This document shows, piece after piece, positions 7,059 through 12,455 of a stretch of DNA of 12,455 nt. Every line of letters begins with the position of its first letter. Position 1 is the first letter of the stretch. The notes beneath the pieces are model-generated. The model saw only the letters and a program-made list of their open reading frames with translations. It was not told where the DNA came from and searched no databases. Both the position numbers and the translations under genes were made by a program. The stretch is from Rickettsiaceae bacterium (GTDB taxonomy: Bacteria > Pseudomonadota > Alphaproteobacteria > Rickettsiales > Rickettsiaceae): the NCBI GenBank assembly GCA_028372485.1, contig JAOMYS010000021.1:1-12455 (forward strand). The letters are read 5' to 3'.

Positions 7059-8081
7059 TTACTTAATAATTGTGACAGATGGTTCATCTAGTAATTTAGG
7101 CGGAATTTTGATTTTCATAATATCTGCTGTCCTTTGATTTATAAAAATTTCTGCTTTTGAAGGCTTTTTAACTAAAAGTTTTTTTGATCCGGAAAGTGTT
7201 CCCACGAGTAATTCACCTGCAGTTCTACCAACTTCATATTGCGTATAACCAATACAAGCTAATATCCCTTGCTTTACTGAATCAGGATCACTTGAGAATA
7301 TTGGCATTTTATGTTTTCTAGACATATTCACTAATTTTGGCATTGCGGCAAAAACGGCATTATCTGATGGTATATAAATAGCATCAACTCTACTAAGAAG
7401 ATTAGAAAATCCTTGAGTGATTTGATTTGAATCTGTAATTGCCATTTCTATATATTTCAAATCTCCAGCCATTGCTTGCTTCATTAGGTTTACAGTTTTT
7501 ACAGAATTTGCTTCACCCTAATTATACAAAAAACCTATAGTTTGTACCTTGGGCAACAAATCTTGCATCAATTTTATTTCCTCATTAATCAACGGAAAAT
7601 CTATAGCTCCGGTGATATTTTGAACAGGTTTTGTAAGGTTTTTAACTAAACCCGCAGAGACGGGGTCAGTTACAGATGAAAACACCAAAGGTATCTTAGT
7701 ACCAATTATTGCATTTTTTATAGTTTGTGCTGATGGAGTAGAAATTGCTACAATTGCATCAGGTGACAATGAAGCAAATTGCCCTGCAATCAAAGTTGCA
7801 TTTGCTATAGAGCCTTGTGCATTTTTTTCTATGATTTTAAGGTTTTTACCAACCTCATAACCATGTTCACTTAGAACATCCATGATGCCTTTCTCAGCTT
7901 GCACTAATGACGGATGTTCAACAATTTTAGTTATGGCAATTACAGCTTGCTCATTCGTACTTTCAAAAATAATACTAATATTTAACAGTGATAATGTTAT
8001 GAACAAAAGAATAGCCAACCCAGAATAGGTTGTTCTTATAAGAGATTTTATGATCTTTGAAGTTTTAAGAATAGATTCCAT
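7059..8081 (-). pseudogene. Second substrate-binding protein gene (COG2984), split by one in-frame TAG
   Basis: This is a full-length paralogue of the next gene (about 340 codons) interrupted by a single amber codon at 7520-7518. The upstream part (8081-7518, 187 residues) has an AGGA ribosome binding site 8 bases before the ATG, a hydrophobic N-terminal signal/anchor (about residues 19-39) and the first lobe: AITKIVEHPSLVQAEKGI, NAQGSIANA, PDAIVAISTPSAQ, SSVTDPVSAGLV. It stops in GFLYN. The same frame continues after TAG with GEANSVKTVNLMKQ and a well-kept second lobe (IYIPSDNAVF, PIFSSDPDSVKQGILACIGY, VGRTAGELL) to 7059. In the intact paralogue the equivalent site reads SNAGEINS, so only one residue is replaced by the stop, at the lobe crossing. 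TAG also ends the porin and the 84-residue gene, so it is a normal stop here. The gene is the first of the transporter operon. A fresh nonsense mutation is the simplest reading. Confidence 0.85.
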
Positions 8082-8165
8082 GATATTTTCCTGTTTTGTT
8101 TGTTGATTCTTTTATTAAATAAATAACTTCCCAAGAAGCATTTACAATGCATGATTAATTGATGA

Positions 8166-8183
8166 TATGAGCCAAAGCTCATA
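8166..8183. promoter_or_regulatory. Dyad 1 in the divergent region (possible operator)
   Basis: TATGAGC-CAAA-GCTCATA is a perfect 7+7 dyad. Three further pairs (GAT at 8161-8163 with ATC at 8185-8187) flank it across a small bulge. It sits about 85 bases upstream of the split binding-protein start and about 167 bases upstream of the predicted sigma-54 start point of flgE. It has no adjacent T-run, so a protein-binding site is likelier than a terminator. Confidence 0.4.
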
Positions 8184-8219
8184 AATCGCCAAAACCTAAA
8201 CAGGATAAAGGTGTTAATC

Positions 8220-8273
8220 ATGTTGGACATATATCTTACTAGTTTAAATAGTATAAAATCACAAACTACCTAA
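8220..8273 (+). CDS. Possible 17-codon leader ORF upstream of flgE
   Basis: ATG at 8220 is preceded by AAAGGTG (8207-8213) with a 6-base gap, a good ribosome binding site. It opens a short frame encoding MLDIYLTSLNSIKSQTT, ending with TAA at 8271-8273. The TAA is exactly the 3-base loop of the dyad at 8263-8281, as expected for a translated leader whose ribosome would disrupt a hairpin. No runs of one amino acid suggest classical attenuation. It could equally be chance; the peptide resembles nothing I know. Confidence 0.25.
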   Translation: MLDIYLTSLNSIKSQTT

Positions 8274-8286
8274 GGTAGTTTATAAT
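8258..8286 (+). promoter_or_regulatory. Dyad 2 with overlapping sigma-70-like -10
   Basis: AAACTACC-TAA-GGTAGTTT (8263-8281) is a perfect 8+8 dyad. Its last base is the first of a consensus TATAAT (8281-8286), and ATCACA (8258-8263, 4 of 6) lies 17 bases upstream of that hexamer. As a promoter this would have its spacer filled by the dyad, the usual place for a repressor. Measured from the downstream sigma-54 promoter, the dyad is centred near -70, also a possible enhancer-binding-protein site. Confidence 0.4.
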
Positions 8287-8315
8287 GCATTACTCATAGA
8301 TAGTCAATTTAAGTT

Positions 8316-8330
8316 TGGCACGTTTTATGC
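8316..8330 (+). promoter_or_regulatory. Sigma-54 (-24/-12) promoter of flgE
   Basis: TTGGCACG-TTTT-ATGC matches the RpoN consensus TGGCACG-N4-TTGC with a single mismatch. The invariant GG (8317-8318) and GC (8329-8330) are separated by exactly 10 bases. The predicted start point is near 8342, leaving a 26-base leader with GGAG before the flgE ATG at 8368. In alphaproteobacteria such as Caulobacter the hook gene is a known sigma-54 target, so position and function agree. Confidence 0.75.
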
Positions 8331-8367
8331 GCTTGTGGAATTTATAAAAATAAAATCGGAGAAACAT

Positions 8368-11300
8368 ATGGCACCTAAAGACGTAATGGCATTGCTTGGT
8401 AAATCTTGTGATGTATATAGTCAGAACATAGCTTCTAAACATGCAATTGCTTTTAAAAAGAAAGAAAATATATTTAGCGAATCCACAATAGGTAAAGGTT
8501 ATGGAAGTGTAACTACTGTAGAGCATAAAACAAGATCAAGCCATGATATACAAGGTAAAACCCTGAATACTGGAGTATTGTCAGATATGGCAATTGATGG
8601 CGCTGGAATGTTTGTAGTATCTGGATCTATTGATGGAGAAACAAAATTTGCAAGAAGAGGAGATTTCCGTCAGGATGAATTAGGCTTTTGGAAAAATGGA
8701 GCAGGTCAGTTCCTTAAAGCATGGAAAGTGGACGATAATGGAAATTTACCAAAAGATGCAACTTTACTGAATAGCTTGGAGAATGTGAATTTCGCAAATG
8801 TTAAGGGTGTGCCAGTTGCAACTACTGTTGCCTCTATTGCAATGAACCTAAATGTAGAACAGGAAGCTCTTCGAGGAAGCGGAGTGGAGGTGCTAACAAA
8901 TCGTACCGGGTTAAACTCATCTACTGGTCTTAGCGACATCCTGTTACCCGAGGTAACAAATAACAACAGTTTAAAATTAGGGGATAGCTTTTCTTTTACA
9001 TCTGCTAAAGCAGGAGTACAAAAGGATATAGTTTTTGGCGGAATAGTGATTGCTAAAACAGCGGCTGTGGGCAGTGAAATATTTGGAGCTGCCACTGATC
9101 ATACTAGTTTTAATTTTGCTGTTCCAAATATTGTAGCTGCTCCAAATGAATTAGTCCATGGTCAGCAACTAAGAATAACAATTGATGGAGGTGCAACATA
9201 TAGTTTTTCAGCAGTGCCAGGAGCTGAGAGCACCAAGGATAAATCATTTAATACAATTTCTGGTCTTGCAAGAGCAATTGACGCTATTCCAGCCCTTAAA
9301 GCTAGAGTAGATAGGCATGGTAGATTATATATAGCACCAACTGACCCCGATAAAGGGCTCGCTTTCAGCGAATCTGGCGGAGCATCCCCTCTAATGGAAA
9401 AATTAGGTCTTAAAAATTTAGCCGCTTCTCTCCCAGCTGAGAATCGTTTTAACAATTTAAAAACTTTTAAAGATATAGTGAATAAGAAGGCAGAAGTATA
9501 TTCTTTAAAAGCGACATTTGAAGATCGGGATATTAAAGTTACTTCTTTGTTATCTGAAAATGATTTTACGATTACAGGTAAATCACCTGGAATACATGCA
9601 ATTACTAGTGCAAAACTCAATCCTACTGCAAATGAAAAAGGTAGAGCTTCCGTATTTATTGATGCTCCAGCTAACAATTTAAGGGCAGGAGATTTTATCA
9701 GAATAAAAGGGGCTTTGGGGCATGCGCAAGCACCAGCTGGTGTATATGTGGTTGGTTCTGTTGATCCACATGGAAATGGATTTACAATTAGCCTTACAGA
9801 AAATGGTGGAGCATTTCCAGCAGCAGCAGGTGTCGTCAATTTAAATGTTGCAGCTGCTAGCTGGGAAAAAATAGTTGGTGAAAAATTTGATGAAAAAAAT
9901 GGTCAAATTACAGCTACTGCTCAAGGCGCTAACGCAACTATTACCTCTGCGGCTCACGGTCTTGCAGTAAATGATGTTATATATGTTGTAGGTGGAACTT
10001 TTTATGCTGATGGTAAGGATGTAACTCTCCCAGATGGTTATTACATAGTAAAAGTAGCAGCAAATGCCAATACATTTGAAGTCACGCCAACCGATATTCC
10101 AGCAGCAAATCCTGCATCTCCCGGTTTTGCTGGAGACCAAATTCAATTTAGAAAAATTGGTATTACAGGTGGTGCATTTGGCGATACCATGGCAACTTTT
10201 AATACCAAAATCTTTGAGGCAATTGGCGAGGCAGCTAATCGTTCTGTTAGAGCATATATACCGAATCATAATTATTCAAAAGGAGATATCATTTCATTTG
10301 ATAATTTACCTGAAAACGGTCAAGATATAGATGGTATCACGGTAGAAAATGGTAAAAAATACTTGATATCAAATGTTGACGTGAACAAAAATCATTTAGA
10401 ATTTAAAGTACTTGATGAAAATGATGCGCAAGTTAACGGCGCTGGTACAAATGCACCAGCAGCAAGTAATGCTACAACTCTAAATGACTTAGATCCAATA
10501 AATTTTTCTGTTAATGACTTCTCTAGATTATTTGAATATTTCGGAATTAATCAAGTAAAAGCAACTTATGAAAAAACATATGACTCAAATGATGTTACTA
10601 AAAATTTAAGTACAGAAGGTAATTTTCATAGAGACTCAGTATTTTCTTTTGCAATAAAAGTTAAGGATAGTATCGGATCATCTCATACAATTATGGCGCA
10701 TCTGGCAAGGCTTGGGAATAATAAGTGGGCAGTTGAACTTACCTTCCCAGCAGACAAGGACGGTGTATTTAACATAGAAACAGATAATGATGGGCTACTC
10801 GCATCAGGAGTTCTAGAATTTAATCTTGACGGATCTTTAAAAGAGCCTGTAGCTGGTTTTGACAAGTCTATTCAAATACATTATACCAATGGTAGTGCTT
10901 TAGGAGAGATAGCTATTGACTGGGCTAATGAACTCAGCGCAGTAACCACAGGTCAAGTCACGCAATCAAAAAGTGCGCATAATCTTGAAATGGTTCAGGT
11001 AAACGGCAAGGGTGCTAGCTCTCTTACTTCTCTTGAGGTATCTGATACGGGAAAAATCAGTGCTGTATTTGATAATGGCGAGTCACGTGTGCTTTACCAA
11101 ATACCTATTGCTATGTTTGCAGATATTAACGGTCTTACATCTGGTGCTAATGGCACATATGATGTAACAGTTGAATCTGGAGAGGCTATGATAAAAAACC
11201 CAACAGTAGCAGGGGCAGGTACTATTATCTCAAGAGCATTAGAAGACTCAAACTTTGATACAACCGCAGAATTATTGGCAATGAAAGATAACTGTAATGA

Positions 11301-11379
11301 GATTCAAGTAAATGCTAGAGTGAATGGAATGCAAAGTAGTACTCTAAAAACTATATTAAATGAGACTTCTGGTGGATAA
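8368..11379 (+). CDS. flgE: Flagellar hook protein FlgE, very long and divergent
   Basis: A protein of about 1,003 residues (E. coli FlgE is about 400) that should polymerise into the flexible hook joining rod and filament. GGAG at 8358-8361, 6 bases before ATG 8368, and the sigma-54 start point near 8342 rule out the upstream in-frame GTG at 8335. The N-terminal D0/D1 part is recognisable: VYSQNIASKHAIAFKKKENIF corresponds to the NIANxxTxGFK segment, then DMAIDGAGMFVV and FARRGDFRQDELGFWKNGAGQFLKAW. The middle has a GGATYSF...GLARAIDAI...GRLYIAP module and three related 65-75-residue repeats (about 424-490, 510-581 and 622-691). VKDSIGSSHTIMAHLARLGNNKWAVEL marks the FlaE-like D2 domain, and GAGTIISRALEDSNFDTTAELLAMK the C-terminal D0/D1 helix. 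Both terminal helices carry an unusual Cys. It is the only flagellar gene in the window. FlgK is an alternative, but the D2 motif favours FlgE. Confidence 0.85.
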   Translation: MAPKDVMALLGKSCDVYSQNIASKHAIAFKKKENIFSESTIGKGYGSVTTVEHKTRSSHDIQGKTLNTGVLSDMAIDGAGMFVVSGSIDGETKFARRGDFRQDELGFWKNGAGQFLKAWKVDDNGNLPKDATLLNSLENVNFANVKGVPVATTVASIAMNLNVEQEALRGSGVEVLTNRTGLNSSTGLSDILLPEVTNNNSLKLGDSFSFTSAKAGVQKDIVFGGIVIAKTAAVGSEIFGAATDHTSFNFAVPNIVAAPNELVHGQQLRITIDGGATYSFSAVPGAESTKDKSFNTISGLARAIDAIPALKARVDRHGRLYIAPTDPDKGLAFSESGGASPLMEKLGLKNLAASLPAENRFNNLKTFKDIVNKKAEVYSLKATFEDRDIKVTSLLSENDFTITGKSPGIHAITSAKLNPTANEKGRASVFIDAPANNLRAGDFIRIKGALGHAQAPAGVYVVGSVDPHGNGFTISLTENGGAFPAAAGVVNLNVAAASWEKIVGEKFDEKNGQITATAQGANATITSAAHGLAVNDVIYVVGGTFYADGKDVTLPDGYYIVKVAANANTFEVTPTDIPAANPASPGFAGDQIQFRKIGITGGAFGDTMATFNTKIFEAIGEAANRSVRAYIPNHNYSKGDIISFDNLPENGQDIDGITVENGKKYLISNVDVNKNHLEFKVLDENDAQVNGAGTNAPAASNATTLNDLDPINFSVNDFSRLFEYFGINQVKATYEKTYDSNDVTKNLSTEGNFHRDSVFSFAIKVKDSIGSSHTIMAHLARLGNNKWAVELTFPADKDGVFNIETDNDGLLASGVLEFNLDGSLKEPVAGFDKSIQIHYTNGSALGEIAIDWANELSAVTTGQVTQSKSAHNLEMVQVNGKGASSLTSLEVSDTGKISAVFDNGESRVLYQIPIAMFADINGLTSGANGTYDVTVESGEAMIKNPTVAGAGTIISRALEDSNFDTTAELLAMKDNCNEIQVNARVNGMQSSTLKTILNETSGG
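9640..10440 (+). repeat. Three tandem degenerate protein repeats inside flgE
   Basis: Three segments at about 9640-9838, 9898-10110 and 10234-10440 share one pattern: a beta strand, a turn of the type (N/H)xL..GD(F/V/I)I, a variable loop, G-x-Y-x-V, then a strand N-x-F-x-(V/I). Examples are NNLRAGDFIRI...GVYVVGSVD, HGLAVNDVIYVV...GYYIVKVAANANTFEV and HNYSKGDIISF...KKYLISNVDVNKNHLEFKV. The DNA copies are too diverged for recent duplication. They account for much of the extra length and would probably form surface domains on the hook. Confidence 0.55.
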
Positions 11380-11413
11380 TAGCTTCATAACTTAATAATT
11401 AAACGATGATTTT

Positions 11414-11917
11414 ATGAATAGAGTATTATGGTGGATTCTTATATTTGCTACGTTAATAGTAATATATGCATTCAGGTTTGAACTGGAATTTGTAAAAGAT
11501 AGGGTATTAGCCGTCTTGATACCATCTTATAGCTGGACGAATGATCAGGGAGAGCTTGTTGTTGCAAGAAACCAAAATGGTCATTTCTATGTTGATACCT
11601 ATGCAGTTAGTAATCATAAGGTTAACTTTTTGATAGATACTGGTGCAACTGATATTGCGCTCACAAAAGATGCTGCTATTAAATTTGGGATAGATGTATC
11701 TAAACTGAGTTATACAAAAAGATATAGTACTGCTAATGGTATTAGCTATGCAGCTCCAACACGTATAAAACAAATCACAATCGGCAAAAAAACATTTTAT
11801 AATGTGGAAGCACATGTCACATCTGGTGGGCTTGATACGCCTCTGCTTGGTATGAGTTTGATTGAAGATTTCAAAGATTTTAAAATCACACAAGATTTAC
11901 TGATTCTTAGTTATTGA
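11414..11917 (+). CDS. Membrane-anchored retropepsin-like aspartic protease (TIGR02281 type)
   Basis: A 167-residue protein with one N-terminal membrane segment (about residues 4-20) followed by a single retropepsin-like domain, so the active enzyme should be a dimer facing the periplasm. The catalytic motif is NFLIDTGAT with Asp75. A beta-rich core follows (YSTANGISYAAPTRIKQITIGKKTFYNVEAHV), and the family's closing sequence LLGMSLIEDFKDFKIT...LILSY is present in full. Length and architecture match the TIGR02281 clan AA proteases common in alphaproteobacteria; substrates are unknown. It lies 34 bases after flgE with no terminator between, so it may be read from the flgE promoter, although no functional tie to flagella is established. 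The ribosome binding site is weak (only a purine-rich GATGA 5-9 bases upstream). Confidence 0.85.
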   Translation: MNRVLWWILIFATLIVIYAFRFELEFVKDRVLAVLIPSYSWTNDQGELVVARNQNGHFYVDTYAVSNHKVNFLIDTGATDIALTKDAAIKFGIDVSKLSYTKRYSTANGISYAAPTRIKQITIGKKTFYNVEAHVTSGGLDTPLLGMSLIEDFKDFKITQDLLILSY

Positions 11918-11957
11918 TCTTCCATTCTTTAATGTTACTTTTCTTTATACATCTTAC

Positions 11958-11974
11958 AACTCATTGCGAGTTTT
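11958..11974 (+). terminator. Weak terminator after the protease gene
   Basis: AACTC-ATTGC-GAGTT forms a 5-bp stem with a 5-base loop, ending in four T (11971-11974), 41 bases after the protease stop. Stem and T-run are short, so it is a modest intrinsic terminator candidate. It marks the probable end of the flgE-protease transcript before the insertion sequence. Confidence 0.35.
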
Positions 11975-12003
11975 AATTCATACTGCACAAGATGACTAAA
12001 GCC

Positions 12004-12031
12004 TTGCGCCTACAAGCGGCGTGAGTATATT
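12004..12031 (+). promoter_or_regulatory. Candidate promoter of the transposase gene
   Basis: TTGCGC (12004-12009) and TATATT (12026-12031, 5 of 6 to TATAAT) are separated by 16 bases. Transcription would begin near 12038, about 30 bases before the transposase ATG. The -35 is poor (3 of 6). Confidence 0.3.
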
Positions 12032-12067
12032 GTTGTTTGCAAATAATATTTAAAGATGACAAACTAA

Positions 12068-12451
12068 ATGACAAGAAAAAGGCAGCACAATAAGATCCCC
12101 GTGGTTTTGAAGGAATGTGAGTTTAATGAATTTGTCTTACCGCACTTAAAAAAGGGTTCACGCGGACCAGATAAAAAGATATCGTTTTTTAAGCTATTCA
12201 ACTACATTCTTAAGCTCATGCATACTGGATGCCAGTGGGAGCAAATTCCAATAGAGATAGACGAGAGTGGCAAGCCAGAAATTCATCATACTAATATTTT
12301 TAATGCTTTTAAGTTTTGGGTTAAGCACGGATGTCTCGATAAGATCTTCGAGGCATCAGTGATGAAGCTATTTAACGCTGAAATACTTGATACCGATATA
12401 ATACACGGCGACGGCACTTGCACTGCCGCTAAAAAAGGGGCGATAATTTAG
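12068..12451 (+). CDS. IS5-type transposase, N-terminal reading frame (DUF4096), frameshifted
   Basis: A 127-residue frame covering the N-terminal DUF4096-like DNA-binding part of an IS5-family transposase: FVLPHLKKGSRGPDKKISFFKLFNYILKLMHTGCQWEQIPIE, then HHTNIFNAFKFWVKHGCLDKIFE. It reaches the first catalytic Asp in IIHGDGTCTAAKKG. Right after this the frame closes at TAG (12449-12451). The -1 frame continues the family sequence as GDNLGY to the window edge, the shift falling on the A6G4 run at 12431-12440. Two-frame transposases joined by -1 slippage at A-rich runs are usual in part of the IS5 family, so the element may still be functional; a one-base deletion in a decayed copy is the alternative. 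The window cuts off the rest of the catalytic domain. Confidence 0.8.
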   Translation: MTRKRQHNKIPVVLKECEFNEFVLPHLKKGSRGPDKKISFFKLFNYILKLMHTGCQWEQIPIEIDESGKPEIHHTNIFNAFKFWVKHGCLDKIFEASVMKLFNAEILDTDIIHGDGTCTAAKKGAII

Positions 12452-12455
12452 GCTA
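12068..12455 (+). mobile_element. Left part of an IS5-family insertion sequence, truncated by the window
   Basis: Only the transposase 5' half is present. The left terminal inverted repeat should lie between about 11918 and 12067 but cannot be fixed without the right end, so the true left boundary is upstream of the coordinate given. Confidence 0.65.

Noticed and set aside
7052..7087. ATG at 7087 as the start of the intact binding protein
   Set aside because: It would overlap the previous gene by 29 bases and place 12 residues before a clean signal peptide that begins at the ATG at 7051.
7059..7484. A free-standing 141-residue gene beginning at ATG 7484
   Set aside because: It is in frame with the upstream part across one TAG, and homology starts before the ATG (GEANSVKTVNL), so it is the second half of a split gene.
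8335..8367. GTG at 8335 as an earlier start for flgE
   Set aside because: It lies between the -12 element and the predicted transcription start, lacks a ribosome binding site, and ATG 8368 has GGAG at a 6-base distance.
9162..9839. Minus-strand 225-codon open frame opposite flgE
   Set aside because: It is antisense to a well-supported coding region; its Pro/Ala/Ser-rich translation is what a reversed hook protein gives, with no motif or start signal of its own.
11990..12025. Terminal inverted repeat or small structured RNA around the GCC/GGC-rich stretch
   Set aside because: Only 4-bp complementary runs can be found, and without the right end of the insertion sequence no terminal repeat can be matched.
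1..12455. CRISPR array, tRNA, rRNA or riboswitch
   Set aside because: No regularly spaced direct repeats, no tRNA T-loop-like GTTCGAATCC pattern, and no conserved riboswitch core was seen on either strand.

Overview
The window is AT-rich and compact. It looks like the genome of a host-associated alphaproteobacterium, most likely a flagellated member of the Rickettsiales (Midichloriaceae/Jidaibacter-like). The reasons are a Rickettsiales-style general porin, a DUF2155 protein, a COG2984/COG4120/COG1101 ABC transporter, a very long divergent flagellar hook protein, a TIGR02281-type retropepsin, a decaying gene and an IS5-like transposase. The assignment rests on protein character only; there is no rRNA or tRNA in the window.

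Layout. Bases 1-350 are non-coding leader ahead of a plus-strand envelope cluster: a secreted porin (351-1670), a membrane-anchored DUF2155 protein (1704-2336) and an O-antigen-ligase-family polytopic membrane protein (2346-3545). This cluster converges on a minus-strand block, and a long perfect-but-one hairpin sits at the junction (3560-3593). The minus block, read from its 5' end, is a substrate-binding-protein gene split by one in-frame TAG (8081-7059), an intact paralogous substrate-binding protein (7051-6083), the permease (6086-5226) and the ATPase (5229-4477). The last three are linked by two 4-base ATGA overlaps. They are followed by a UmuD-like self-cleaving S24 protein with a GAGRPKG-type N-terminal extension (4359-3844) and an 84-residue protein of unknown function (3821-3567).

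The divergent intergenic region 8082-8367 is the most information-rich non-coding stretch. It has two strong dyads, a possible 17-codon leader ORF whose stop codon is exactly the loop of the second dyad, and a near-consensus sigma-54 (-24/-12) promoter placed just right for the hook gene flgE (8368-11379). The promoter also fixes the flgE start, because an upstream in-frame GTG would lie before the predicted transcription start. FlgE is about 1,003 residues, roughly two and a half times the enterobacterial protein, and carries three tandem related beta-type repeats. A membrane-anchored aspartic protease (11414-11917) follows it. The window ends inside an IS5-type insertion sequence whose transposase needs a -1 shift at an A6G4 run.

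Working together: the left cluster and the ABC operon are envelope and uptake functions, the right part is a hook gene under apparent RpoN control, and the UmuD-like/84-aa pair is a possible damage-responsive regulatory module with no umuC beside it. I see no CRISPR array, tRNA, rRNA, or complete unfamiliar multigene system. The strongest items for follow-up are the sigma-54 promoter with its upstream dyads, the amber-split binding protein, and the orphan UmuD-like pair with its operator-like dyad.
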